Source: UBA9630 sp037137555 (GTDB taxonomy: Bacteria > Patescibacteriota > Minisyncoccia > Moranbacterales > UBA2206). From it: DNA of 25,615 nt. Positions 1 to 8,323 of this stretch are shown here, piece after piece. The notes beneath the pieces were generated by a model. That model was not told the DNA's origin, searched no databases, and saw only the letters and a program-made list of their open reading frames with translations. Numbering within the stretch: position 1 is the stretch's first letter; each line of letters begins with the position of its first letter. The position numbers and the translations under genes were made by a program. Location of the stretch: positions 1 to 25,615 of the forward strand of contig JBAXKA010000010.1 of the NCBI GenBank assembly GCA_037137555.1, in the 5' to 3' direction.

Positions 1-64
1 TTAATAATTTGAAAAAATAGGGCTTTTTATGAAAAAGACAGCTTCAAGCTCATATCGTGGTTAG

Positions 65-93
65 ATTATACTGTCTTCATAAGAAGTCAACAG
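65..93 (-). promoter_or_regulatory. possible leftward promoter near the left edge
   Basis: On the minus strand a perfect TATAAT (65-70) lies just past the stop of the first gene. The best upstream match, CTGTTG about 17 nt away, is a poor -35; TTGACT is closer but only 14 nt away. It would drive a gene left of the window. An inverted repeat of CTGTCTT type (about 36-78) overlaps it and might instead act as a weak terminator. Low confidence in either reading. Confidence 0.25.
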
Positions 94-1534
94 TAATTTT
101 AAAATAACTCCGTGGATATTTTATCAGCCTTAATCCGAATTGTTGTTTGAATTTTGAATAACTTTTCCAAGAATTTGGATTACCTTTTTTCCAAACCACT
201 CCAAAGTCCAGCCACTTGATTCCTAGTTTTTGTGTTTGCAAAAACCAATTGTCAATCAGTCCATAACCAACAGAAGTTTTTTGAGCTTCTTCATAAATAA
301 ATGAGATTGTATGGCGAGATTGAGAAACATCAGGATAATTGACTGTCGCTAAACCGGCAATGTCCTTTTCTGTTTGTTTATTTTTTACGAGATATAAATC
401 AAGATTTTCGGCATGTTTTTTATGATGAAAATATAGCACCCGCATAAAACCGGTTCTTAATAAAAAATCTAATTTTCCCGAAGCGAGATAGGCTTTTTCA
501 AATTCAGTGATTGTCGCTTTACGCAAAACATATTGCTGATTATTTTTCCATTTTTCTCGATGTCTTTTGGCATGCGTTGACCAAGTATGCCAATAATTTT
601 GAGAATTTTCTGCAAATCCCAACTGCAATTCTTGTTCTTCTTTGCATAAAAAATTTCGCCACCAACCTTTTCTGTTTTTGACTTTTGTAATTGGACGCCA
701 AATAATTAATCGCAAACCTTTCCAGGGAATAATAGTTGGTTCTTGATCGCAAATATACCACTCGATCGCAAAAAAACTAAAAGAATAACGCTGACCAAGA
801 CAACCAGCCTTCCCAATGGGTTTAGCTTGAAGATATATTTTTGATTGCTCTTTATTGTTAAAATCTTTTGGCAGTGAATCTCCAATTTTTCCTCTGCCAA
901 AATGGCGATAAACTCGCATTCGATTAAATTGATATTTAACCCGCTCCCAACAAGAAAAATATTTCCCAAGAATTGGTGCAATCGTTTTTTCATTTTTATA
1001 GAAATTAACCAAAAGATAACCGTTAATTTCCAAAATTTCTGACAGCAATGAAATAAAATCGGCTGAGTACATCAACGGCGAAGGTTTGGTTCCATTGAAA
1101 ATATCAGAGATAATCACATCGAATTTTCTTTTTTGAGAAACAAGCGCTTCTAGGGCAATTTTAGCATCAGTCATAATCAGTTCAGGAAAATATTTCAATT
1201 TATCCGCCATAATTCGCTTTGCAATATTTGCCATAATCGGATCATGTTCAATCGCAATGATATGTGCGAGAGGAAATTTTTTTCGCACTTCAGCAATGCC
1301 TCCACCACCACCCAAACCAAGCATTAAAACTGTTTTTATTTTATGCTCTGGATGAATTCGCTTGAGCATTTTTCGCCACAATGCTGTTACATACCAACCA
1401 GATTGAAAACAACCACCAGCAATAACTTCGTAAGCCCCAAAAAATTTTCTCACTTTAATAAGACCATTCTGAGGAGAAAAAATATGTTCTGTGAAAAAGT
1501 AGGTTTGCCAAATTTTTTTGAGCTGATTAAGCAT
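77..1534 (-). CDS. spermidine synthase-like methyltransferase fused to a FemAB/GNAT-like acyltransferase domain
   Basis: The 485-residue protein appears to have two domains. Residues about 30-210 form a Rossmann methyltransferase of the spermidine synthase type: a glycine-rich SAM loop (LGLGGGGG, 72-79), an acidic residue closing strand 2 (IAIEHD, 93-98), and FDVIISDIFNG (138-148). Residues about 300-485 resemble acyl-transfer proteins of the FemAB/GNAT fold, with GYGLIDNWFLQTQKLGIKW followed by a lysine- and aromatic-rich FKQQFG segment. The substrate is unknown. It is the last gene of the polysaccharide operon, 15 nt after a glycosyltransferase, so modification of a surface sugar or lipid-linked intermediate is a reasonable inference. 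True polyamine synthesis is less likely. The methyltransferase call is firm; the second domain is tentative. The ATG at 1534 gives the expected N-terminus. Confidence 0.7.
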   Translation of the reverse strand: MLNQLKKIWQTYFFTEHIFSPQNGLIKVRKFFGAYEVIAGGCFQSGWYVTALWRKMLKRIHPEHKIKTVLMLGLGGGGGIAEVRKKFPLAHIIAIEHDPIMANIAKRIMADKLKYFPELIMTDAKIALEALVSQKRKFDVIISDIFNGTKPSPLMYSADFISLLSEILEINGYLLVNFYKNEKTIAPILGKYFSCWERVKYQFNRMRVYRHFGRGKIGDSLPKDFNNKEQSKIYLQAKPIGKAGCLGQRYSFSFFAIEWYICDQEPTIIPWKGLRLIIWRPITKVKNRKGWWRNFLCKEEQELQLGFAENSQNYWHTWSTHAKRHREKWKNNQQYVLRKATITEFEKAYLASGKLDFLLRTGFMRVLYFHHKKHAENLDLYLVKNKQTEKDIAGLATVNYPDVSQSRHTISFIYEEAQKTSVGYGLIDNWFLQTQKLGIKWLDFGVVWKKGNPNSWKSYSKFKQQFGLRLIKYPRSYFKITVDFL

Positions 1535-1549
1535 AATTTATTTTTGTTA

Positions 1550-2710
1550 TTAAAACATTTCGCTAAGTGTTTTTTCTGCTGTTTTTTCCCACGAAAAATC
1601 CATGGCTCTTTCTAGACCAAATTTAATTAATTTTTCTCGCAATAATTTATCTGCCAGTATTTGTTGCATAGCTTCCAGAATTTCCCCTGGTCGATGCGGA
1701 TCAATAAGTATGGCGCAATCGGCGCAAATTTCCGGTAGAGAAGAATTATTTGATGCAATTACTGGCACGCCACAACGCATAGCTTCAAGTGGTGGAAAAC
1801 CAAAACCTTCAAAAAATGATGGGTATACAAAAAGGGCTGAAAGATTATAGACATAAACTTTATCTTCATCAGCAATAAAACCCGGTAAAATTATTTTTTC
1901 CTTGAATTTTGAATTTTTTATTGCCGTTAAAATATCCAGACTTAGCCAACCAGAAGATCCCGCAATGACTAATTTATATTTTAAAAGTTCTTCATTTTTT
2001 TGAGCAAGCGCTGTTTCTTGTAATGCATTATAGGCTTTAATTATGCCTAAGATATTTTTTCTTGGTTCGATTGTGCCGAGAAAAAGAATAAACTTAAACG
2101 GCAAATGATATTTTTCTTTTACTTCGATCAATTTTCTATCGTTACGATCAAGTACTTGAAAATTTTCAGAAATTGCACTTGGAATAACTGTTATTTTCTC
2201 CGTATTTATTTTATACAAGCTAGCGACATCATTTGCTGTAGATTGTGAAACGGCCACAATGCAATCAGCTCTTTGGCAAATTTTTTTAGCATTAACGAAA
2301 ATATGCCAAAACCGTCTTTTCCAGGAAAAATATTCCGGGTATCTTTCAAATGATAAGTCATGTATTGTTGTGATTACTTTGACATCACTACCCACTGCAC
2401 CAAAAATAATATTCGGAAAAAAAACAATCTCCGCTCCTCCGACTAATTTGTCAATTTTAGGCCAACCAAAATACCAAAAAGAAAAATTTAAAAGTTTATT
2501 TGGTATGCGAATTTTTTTTAATTTAACATTAGGATATTTGGCAAATAACGCAAAATCAAAACTCGACTCACGCCAAGCACTGAAAAACAAAATATATTCA
2601 TTTTTTTTGTCGAACGCAAACAGATTTAATAAAAGTCCCAGAGTATATTCTTCCACGCCAGTTCTTCTTCCTTCTGAAAGACATCGCACATCCACACAGA
2701 TTTTTGCCAT
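1550..2710 (-). CDS. glycosyltransferase, GT4 family (GT-B fold)
   Basis: This 386-residue protein has the usual full length of a GT-B glycosyltransferase. The N-terminal acceptor half begins with ICVDVRCLSEGRRTGVEEYTLGLL. The C-terminal donor half contains FLGTIEPRKN (about 210-219), the classical start of the nucleotide-sugar domain, then FVYPSFFEGFGFPPLEAM with the EX7E donor motif and GVPVIASNNSSLPEI. It should move a sugar from a nucleotide-sugar to a lipid-linked acceptor at the cytoplasmic membrane face. It is the fourth gene of the minus-strand polysaccharide operon, 9 nt after the Wzz-like gene. It resembles mannosyl- or rhamnosyltransferases of exopolysaccharide clusters, but the sugar cannot be told from sequence. 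Confidence 0.9.
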   Translation of the reverse strand: MAKICVDVRCLSEGRRTGVEEYTLGLLLNLFAFDKKNEYILFFSAWRESSFDFALFAKYPNVKLKKIRIPNKLLNFSFWYFGWPKIDKLVGGAEIVFFPNIIFGAVGSDVKVITTIHDLSFERYPEYFSWKRRFWHIFVNAKKICQRADCIVAVSQSTANDVASLYKINTEKITVIPSAISENFQVLDRNDRKLIEVKEKYHLPFKFILFLGTIEPRKNILGIIKAYNALQETALAQKNEELLKYKLVIAGSSGWLSLDILTAIKNSKFKEKIILPGFIADEDKVYVYNLSALFVYPSFFEGFGFPPLEAMRCGVPVIASNNSSLPEICADCAILIDPHRPGEILEAMQQILADKLLREKLIKFGLERAMDFSWEKTAEKTLSEMF

Positions 2711-2719
2711 TGTATTTTC

Positions 2720-3328
2720 TTATTGCCAATAATGCCGAAATAATACTACCCAGAATCCCAAAAATAAACCCAGTGTCAGTGAAACAAGAAAGATAATTCC
2801 CATATCTGGATTATTTTTCATAATCACTGGATCATCTGTTTTAATTTCAAACCAAGTGTTTTCTTTTTGATCTTCATTTAATTGATTAATATTTTTTTTC
2901 AAAACCACGGGAATAGCCAAGGCTAATTTTTCGGCTGTTTTTTTATCTGGTGCAGAAAATTTTACGGAAACAATTTGTGCTGACAATTTGTCCGCTTGAA
3001 AAACTTTTGTTAGTTGTTTTAAATTTAAATTTTCTATATTAGTTATTTCGGCTTCTTTATTTATATCAAAAACAACGCGTGGACTTTTCAACCATTGCGT
3101 GATTGTCTCAGCAAATTTTTCATCTGCTTGCAGGCGATAAAAATTATCGTACTTATATCCTTCAGAAATTTGATTACCGGCACGAGTAATATTCAAAAAA
3201 AGTGAGGTATCAAAAAAAACCGGACGAAAAATAAAATAAATAAAAATACTAGCAACGACCGCAATAATCACTGACAAAAAAAGCTTAAATTGTTTTTTGA
3301 TTATTAAAAAATATTCTTTTAGTTCCAT
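2720..3328 (-). CDS. Wzz-like polysaccharide chain-length/co-polymerase membrane protein
   Basis: This 202-residue protein has two transmembrane segments, near residues 15-38 (FLSVIIAVVASIFIYFIF) and near the C-terminus (MGIIFLVSLTLGLFLGFWVV), flanking a charged extracytoplasmic domain. That is the topology of Wzz/YveK-type chain-length regulators. The N-terminal MELKEYFLIIKKQFKLFLSV resembles the start of that family. No kinase domain follows. It sits between two glycosyltransferase genes (gaps of 9 and 13 nt), which supports a role in polymerising or exporting the operon's glycan. Extracytoplasmic domains of this family diverge strongly, so the assignment rests on topology and neighbours. 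Confidence 0.7.
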   Translation of the reverse strand: MELKEYFLIIKKQFKLFLSVIIAVVASIFIYFIFRPVFFDTSLFLNITRAGNQISEGYKYDNFYRLQADEKFAETITQWLKSPRVVFDINKEAEITNIENLNLKQLTKVFQADKLSAQIVSVKFSAPDKKTAEKLALAIPVVLKKNINQLNEDQKENTWFEIKTDDPVIMKNNPDMGIIFLVSLTLGLFLGFWVVLFRHYWQ

Positions 3329-3341
3329 ATTATTTTAGATT

Positions 3342-4448
3342 TTAAAAATTTTTAGTTAAATGTTTAGCTAGCTCTTCATCGATGTAATTTTTAATTTTTT
3401 CTTTAAAGATTTGTTTATCAAACTTTATGGCTTTTGCTCTGATATAATTTGAATCATAATCTTCGTCTTTAAATTTTTTAACCGCTTCAGCAATATCTTC
3501 CGCTGTTTGATTTTCAAAAAATATGCCAGTTTTTCCCTCCTCAATATGTTCCGGAATATCTCCACCACGATAAGCAATCACGGGACGGCCAGAAGCCATT
3601 GCTTCAATCGCCACAATACCAAAATCATCTTCTTGGGGGAATATAAAAGCCCGACAATGCGAAAAATGCTCAAACAATTCCTCGTCTGAAACTCTGCCAA
3701 GAAATTCGATATTTGGTCCAGCTATTTTTTTCAATCGTTTTAATTCTGGTCCACGACCTAATATTTTTAAGGGTAATTTTAATTTGTTAAAAGCTTGGAT
3801 AGCAATATCGAAGCGTTTATAGGCCATGAATCTCCCAACCATTAAAAAATAATCGCCCACTTTTCGACTGATGTGAAAATTAGCTAGCGTAATCGGCGGA
3901 TTAATAACTAAGGCGTCTCTTTTATAATACTTTTTTATTCTTTTGGCAATAAAATTAGAATTGGCAATAATTTTATCTGGGCGATCGGCGCTAAGTCTGT
4001 CCCAAACGCGAATATAATTCATGAAAAATGGCACCATTTTTTTGATAAATACTGGAAAATAAAAATCGGTTGTATATTTATGACAATCATCCCAAGCATA
4101 ACGCATTGGAGTGTGCATATAACAAATATGCAATGTCTCTGGTCCAGTAATAATTCCTTTGGCATAAGCGGAAGAATCTGAAAGCACAATATCATATTGC
4201 GAAAAATCAAACTGTTCAATCGCCATTGGCATAAGCGGCGGGAAAATACGATGTCGTGTTGGTGCAAAAGGAATTTTTTGCAAAGAAGAAGTTATAATTT
4301 TTTTATCTTCAAAAGTGCCATGCATTAAAGCTTTATCATAAACAATTGTATAGATTGGCGCATAAGGAAAAAGCTCGCAAAAACATTCCAACACTTTTTC
4401 TGCGCCTCCACATTGAACCAAATAATCATGAGCCAGAGCAATCCGCAT
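3342..4448 (-). CDS. glycosyltransferase, GT4 family
   Basis: This 368-residue GT-B glycosyltransferase opens with MRIALAHDYLVQCGGAEKVLE, the typical glycine-rich start of GT4 enzymes. The C-terminal donor domain carries FLMVGRFMAYKRFDIAIQAFNKL, LGRGPELKRLKKIA and FPQEDDFGIVAIEAMASGRPVIAY with the EX7E motif. It should use a nucleotide-activated sugar to extend the lipid-linked precursor begun by the adjacent sugar transferase, 9 nt upstream. The strong DYLVQCGGAEKV opening is common in WbaZ-like mannosyltransferases, but the sugar is not determined. Confidence 0.9.
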   Translation of the reverse strand: MRIALAHDYLVQCGGAEKVLECFCELFPYAPIYTIVYDKALMHGTFEDKKIITSSLQKIPFAPTRHRIFPPLMPMAIEQFDFSQYDIVLSDSSAYAKGIITGPETLHICYMHTPMRYAWDDCHKYTTDFYFPVFIKKMVPFFMNYIRVWDRLSADRPDKIIANSNFIAKRIKKYYKRDALVINPPITLANFHISRKVGDYFLMVGRFMAYKRFDIAIQAFNKLKLPLKILGRGPELKRLKKIAGPNIEFLGRVSDEELFEHFSHCRAFIFPQEDDFGIVAIEAMASGRPVIAYRGGDIPEHIEEGKTGIFFENQTAEDIAEAVKKFKDEDYDSNYIRAKAIKFDKQIFKEKIKNYIDEELAKHLTKNF

Positions 4449-4457
4449 TTTTTTTCT

Positions 4458-5873
4458 TTAAAGATTTCTTCGTTTAGAAAATAGCACACCAATAGTTTTC
4501 AAGCAAATAATAATATCCAGAAGCATTGACCAATTTTCGATATAATATAAATCTAATTTATATTCATCTTCAAAATCCAAATCCGATCGACCAGATATTT
4601 GGGCCATACCGGAAACACCAGGCTTGATTGTTAATAAACGACGATGATATTCCATGTATTTTTCAATTTCTCTTTCTTGATGCGGACGCGGACCGACCAA
4701 ACTCATCGAACCAAATAAAACATTAAAAAATTGGGGCAATTCATCCAGCGAATATCTTTCAATAAAATTTCCCACTCGAGTTTTTCTTGGATCAGCTTTA
4801 ATTTTATAGAGCGGACCGCGTCTGACACTTTGCGTTTCAATTAGTTTTTTTTCATACACAAGGGCATCTTGCAACTTGGGATTATTTTTAGAAATACAAA
4901 ATTCATTTTTGAAATAACGAAATTTATAGACAAAAAATTTCTCTCCGTTACTGCCGATTCTTTCGTTTTTATAAATTATTGATCCTCGACTGTCAATTTT
5001 AATTGCCAAGGCAGTTAGAAGCATTATAGGCGAAGTTATAATGATTCCCACGAGCGATGCAATAATATCGAAAATTCGCTTTGTAATTTGACCCCAACCG
5101 TCCAAGGGAGTATTTTTCACTTCGATTAGTGGTTCGCCATTCAACATTCCAATTTCAAACTTAAAAGTTTGCAATCCAGTTGGAATATATTTATACACCA
5201 CATTATGAATCGTACAATAATCAATCAATTTTTCCTGATCGTCATCAGTAATAGAAGATTCACAAAGAATAATTTCATCAATGCCTCGTTGTTCCTTGAT
5301 CGATTTAATCACTTTGAGATGTGCAGTGTCAATTTGATCAATTACTTTATAGCCAAGATTTTTATTTTCCTTGATCGTTCGTGAAATTATATTCATCTTG
5401 GAATTTTTGCCAATCAAAAGAACACGATGCACGCCAATTTCTCGATTTCGCAATAGCCATTTTTGCACTAATTGCAAAAGATATCTTGCCAAGACAACAT
5501 AAGTTGTAGCCAAAAGCCAAGCGGCTAAAATAATAAAACGAGAAGAGAACCATTCTCGTTTTAAAAATATAGCGACAATAATAATAACCAGCCCGATAGA
5601 AGTTGCTCCAAAAATTTTTAAGGCTTCTTTCCAAAATTTTCTGGTTGAGCGAATTGAATAAAGATTTTCAAAAGCATAAATTAAAATAAACAACGGAGCA
5701 ACCATGAAAACTATTTTCAAATAAGCATCAAAGGCAAAAGAATATAGTAACGGTTTGAGCTGAATAATACTAGGAACATTACGCACAGAAAAAGCGGTCA
5801 AAGCCGCTAAAACTATCATAGCAAAATCAACCGGAACTTGAATCGCACTAAAAAATAATTCGGATTTTTTCAT
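4458..5873 (-). CDS. polyprenyl-phosphate sugar-1-phosphate transferase (initiating enzyme)
   Basis: This 471-residue membrane enzyme probably starts the polysaccharide by moving a sugar-1-phosphate from a nucleotide-sugar to undecaprenyl phosphate. Its N-terminal part (about 10-150) has several hydrophobic helices. The middle (about 150-250) is a Rossmann-like regulatory region (HRVLLIGKNSKMN). The C-terminal 200 residues are the bacterial sugar-transferase domain: KRIFDIIASLVGIIITSP, IYKNERIGSNGEKFFVYKF, RVGNFIERYSLDELPQFFNV, SMSLVGPRP and PGVSGMAQISGRSDLDF. Length and architecture fit WbaP/CpsE-type enzymes. It is the first gene of the five-gene operon. The only visible upstream promoter is that of rnpB, whose 3' end is about 22 nt away, so cotranscription is possible. 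Confidence 0.93.
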   Translation of the reverse strand: MKKSELFFSAIQVPVDFAMIVLAALTAFSVRNVPSIIQLKPLLYSFAFDAYLKIVFMVAPLFILIYAFENLYSIRSTRKFWKEALKIFGATSIGLVIIIVAIFLKREWFSSRFIILAAWLLATTYVVLARYLLQLVQKWLLRNREIGVHRVLLIGKNSKMNIISRTIKENKNLGYKVIDQIDTAHLKVIKSIKEQRGIDEIILCESSITDDDQEKLIDYCTIHNVVYKYIPTGLQTFKFEIGMLNGEPLIEVKNTPLDGWGQITKRIFDIIASLVGIIITSPIMLLTALAIKIDSRGSIIYKNERIGSNGEKFFVYKFRYFKNEFCISKNNPKLQDALVYEKKLIETQSVRRGPLYKIKADPRKTRVGNFIERYSLDELPQFFNVLFGSMSLVGPRPHQEREIEKYMEYHRRLLTIKPGVSGMAQISGRSDLDFEDEYKLDLYYIENWSMLLDIIICLKTIGVLFSKRRNL

Positions 5874-5895
5874 AGTTTATTTTTATCAATCAATC

Positions 5896-6305
5896 ATTTA
5901 TCAAAGCAAATCTATAAGCCGGATTCTGTATTATGTAATAATTTATCTAGCCTTAGCATTACTGCTACGGTCAAGCGGCACTTCCCAATTTACATCAGGA
6001 CACGGCCTTGCATTTAGATAAGGATTTAGCCGTTTCACCCTTCGACTTCGCTCAGGGCGAGCCCTGTCTCCATGGCGAACCATGTCTTCAGTGCAAGCCT
6101 TGTCTTATGTCGAAGATTTATCCCAAATACTTATTTGGGATACTTTTATTATTGCTAATAAAAGCGTCTCTGCTCGCACCTCGCGGATTACTCCGTATGG
6201 GTGTTACCCATTACCTTTTCTCGATTGCTCGAGATAAATGTCCGGACTTTCCTCTCTCGCTCATTAAAATAAACAAGAGTAATTACTCAATTTGCTTTGA
6301 TAAAT
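5896..6305 (-). ncRNA. rnpB: RNase P RNA
   Basis: This is the catalytic RNA that trims tRNA 5' leaders. Read on the minus strand, it has the conserved 5' core GAGGAAAGTCCGGAC (complement of 6240-6254), the internal GCAAGGCC element, and the 3' core AGAATCCGGCTTATAG (complement of 5912-5927). The ends are closed by a perfect 16-bp P1 helix pairing 5896-5911 with 6290-6305. A promoter lies just upstream. A peripheral helix (6040-6115) is expanded by three 18-nt repeats. Plus-strand reading frames here are spurious. No terminator separates it from the polysaccharide operon. Confidence 0.95.
6054..6107. repeat. three degenerate 18-nt tandem repeats forming mini-hairpins inside rnpB
   Basis: Three 18-nt units (6054-6071, 6072-6089, 6090-6107) share the pattern A-N-G-GC-R-A-R-CC-N-TGTCT. 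Unit 1 folds as AGGG-CGAG-CCCT and unit 2 as ATGG-CGAA-CCAT: the stem bases change together while the loop is kept. Unit 3 has lost clean pairing. The array sits in an arm closed by CTTCGAC (6040-6046) pairing with GTCGAAG (6109-6115). Confidence 0.75.
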
Positions 6306-6325
6306 AACTATTTTCTTACATCATC

Positions 6326-6354
6326 ATATTAACATTATCTAGTGGACTTGTAAA
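6326..6354 (-). promoter_or_regulatory. promoter of rnpB
   Basis: On the minus strand a TTTACA -35 (6349-6354) and a TAATAT -10 (6326-6331) are separated by exactly 17 nt. The predicted start, around 6319, lies shortly upstream of the RNase P P1 helix. The downstream polysaccharide operon may also depend on it. Confidence 0.7.
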
Positions 6355-6373
6355 GATTGCTAGTTTAAAAAAA

Positions 6374-6402
6374 TTGACGCCACCACCTAAACTAACTATA
6401 CT
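6374..6402 (+). promoter_or_regulatory. promoter of thrS
   Basis: TTGACG (6374-6379) and TATACT (6397-6402) with a 17-nt spacer lie 28 nt before the thrS ATG, predicting a leader of about 20 nt. That is too short for a T-box or other riboswitch. It is divergent from the rnpB promoter, only 20 bp away. Confidence 0.75.
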
Positions 6403-6429
6403 ATAAATAGTTAATTAAACTTCAAATTT

Positions 6430-8244
6430 ATGTCAATTGAAAAACAAGGTGAAAACTTAGAAATTATCCGCCATTCAACTTCGCATGTTTTGGCGACAGC
6501 CATTTTGGAAATGTTTCCCGAGGCAAAGTTTGCCATCGGTCCAGCCATTGAAAATGGTTTTTACTATGACTTTGATTTGCCAAGAACTTTAATTCCAGAA
6601 GATCTCTTGATTTTGGAAGAAAAAATGCGAGCAATCATCAAAGCTAATCATCAATTTGAAAAAGCGGAAATTTCCATCGCCGAAGCGAGAACGGATTTTT
6701 CGAAACTCGGACAATACTACAAACTTGAATTAATTAATGATCTAGCTGAAGCTGGCAACACAAAAGTTTCTATTTACAAATCAGGCGCATTTGTTGATTT
6801 ATGTTCTGGACCACATCTAGATTCGACTGGCGAAATTCCATTTGATGGATTTAAGCTGACGAAAATTTCTGGTGCTTATTGGCGTGGAGATGAAAAAAAT
6901 AAACAACTACAAAGAATTTATGGCGTCGCCTTTGCAAATAAAGCTGACTTAAAAAATTATCTATTCATGCTCGAAGAAGCCGAAAAAAGAGACCACAGAA
7001 AAATTGGGAAAGAATTAGATCTATTTCATATTGATGAAAAGGTTGGTATTGGTTTGCCCTTGTGGCATCCCAAGGGAGCTTTGCTTTGGAGAATAGTTGA
7101 AGATTATTGGTATAGCGAACATCTCAAAAATGGCTACGATCTTGTTCGCTCGCCCCATATTGGAAACCGAACTCTTTGGGAAACTTCTGGTCACTGGGGA
7201 TTTTATAACGCCAGCATGTATCCCTCAATGGAAATTGGTCAAACATTGGAAGATAAACAAAATAATATTAAACCAAAAGAACCTGAAGAATTTTTATTAA
7301 AACCCATGAACTGTCCCTTTCATGTTCAAATTTATAAAAATAATCTAAAATCTTATCGCGAACTTCCGCTCAGATGGGCTGAATGTGGAACAGTTTATCG
7401 CTATGAAAAGAAAGGTGAACTTTCCGGCTTAACTCGTGTTCGTGGTTTCACACAAGATGATGCTCATATTTTTTGTCGTAGCGATCAAGTTGAAGATGAA
7501 TTAAAAAAAGTTGTTGATTTTATTTTATTTATCTTTAAATCTTTTGGATTTGATACTAATTTAATCAATGTATATCTCTCACTTCGTGATCCGAAAAATA
7601 AAGAAAAATATGCAGGCAACGATCAAGGCTGGGAATTTACACAAAACATATTGCGAAAAGTTGCCATTGAAAAGAAATTAAACTTCACAGAAGAAGAAGG
7701 CGAGGCTGCTTTTTATGGACCAAAATTAGATTTTAAATTAAAAGATGTTTTAGGTAGAGAATGGCAATGCTCGACATTGCAGTTTGATTTTAATCTTCCT
7801 GAAAGATTCGATATGACTTTCATAAATAACACAGGCGCAGAAGAAAGACCGTATGTTTTGCATCGAGCATTATTTGGATCGTTTGAAAGATTTTTAGCAC
7901 TTCTCATTGAACACTACGCTGGGGCATTTCCCACTTGGCTCTCCCCTGTTCAAATAATGATCATTCCTATTGGTGAAAAATTTAATGCTTATGCTGAATT
8001 GATAAAAACACAATTTATTGCCTCTGCTATTCGCATCTCAATTGATGATTCCAACGAATCACTTGGCAAAAGAATTCGCAACGCCGAAAAACAAAAAATT
8101 CCCTATATTTTAGTTGTCGGAGAGAAAGAAGAAACTGATCGCACAGTTGCTGTTCGCAAAAGAGGCGAAGAAAAAAAGCAAGAGATCCTAGAAGTAGAAA
8201 AATTTCTAGAAAAAATCAAAAAAGAAATCAACGAAAAAGCCTAA
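6430..8244 (+). CDS. thrS: threonyl-tRNA synthetase (no TGS domain)
   Basis: This 604-residue enzyme charges tRNA-Thr. It starts directly in the editing domain: the HxxxH pair is in IRHSTSHVLATA, and the partner Cys/His are in FVDLCSGPH, followed by GAYWRGDE. Then come the class II catalytic core with zinc-site KPMNCPFHV, motif 2 (YRYEKKGELSGLTRVRGFTQDD), ECSTLQFDFNLPERF-like QCSTLQFDF, motif 3 (VLHRALFGSFERF), and the C-terminal anticodon domain (PVQIMIIPIGEKF to VRKRGEEKKQEI). The N-terminal TGS domain of about 60 residues found in most bacterial ThrRS is absent. The ATG at 6430 fits a consensus promoter, and an in-frame upstream extension is not available. Confidence 0.97.
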   Translation: MSIEKQGENLEIIRHSTSHVLATAILEMFPEAKFAIGPAIENGFYYDFDLPRTLIPEDLLILEEKMRAIIKANHQFEKAEISIAEARTDFSKLGQYYKLELINDLAEAGNTKVSIYKSGAFVDLCSGPHLDSTGEIPFDGFKLTKISGAYWRGDEKNKQLQRIYGVAFANKADLKNYLFMLEEAEKRDHRKIGKELDLFHIDEKVGIGLPLWHPKGALLWRIVEDYWYSEHLKNGYDLVRSPHIGNRTLWETSGHWGFYNASMYPSMEIGQTLEDKQNNIKPKEPEEFLLKPMNCPFHVQIYKNNLKSYRELPLRWAECGTVYRYEKKGELSGLTRVRGFTQDDAHIFCRSDQVEDELKKVVDFILFIFKSFGFDTNLINVYLSLRDPKNKEKYAGNDQGWEFTQNILRKVAIEKKLNFTEEEGEAAFYGPKLDFKLKDVLGREWQCSTLQFDFNLPERFDMTFINNTGAEERPYVLHRALFGSFERFLALLIEHYAGAFPTWLSPVQIMIIPIGEKFNAYAELIKTQFIASAIRISIDDSNESLGKRIRNAEKQKIPYILVVGEKEETDRTVAVRKRGEEKKQEILEVEKFLEKIKKEINEKA

Positions 8245-8263
8245 CCCAATCATCTGCGTCAAT

Positions 8264-8293
8264 TTGACACTATACGCTAATCCGTGCTAGCTT
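8264..8293 (+). promoter_or_regulatory. possible promoter of rpmE
   Basis: A perfect TTGACA (8264-8269) is followed after 18 nt by a weak -10, TAGCTT (8288-8293), in the 79-nt gap between thrS and rpmE. The -35 is convincing and the -10 less so. Read-through from thrS would also serve rpmE. Confidence 0.4.
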
Positions 8294-8323
8294 TATCTAG
8301 TTACTAATATATTATTCAACCCT

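Noticed and set aside
6054..6107. Short repeats considered as a CRISPR array
   Set aside because: Units are 18 nt with no spacers and lie within rnpB.
6008..6307. 99-codon plus-strand reading frame upstream of thrS
   Set aside because: It lies entirely over RNase P RNA on the other strand; its protein is low-complexity and repetitive because it reads through the hairpin repeats.
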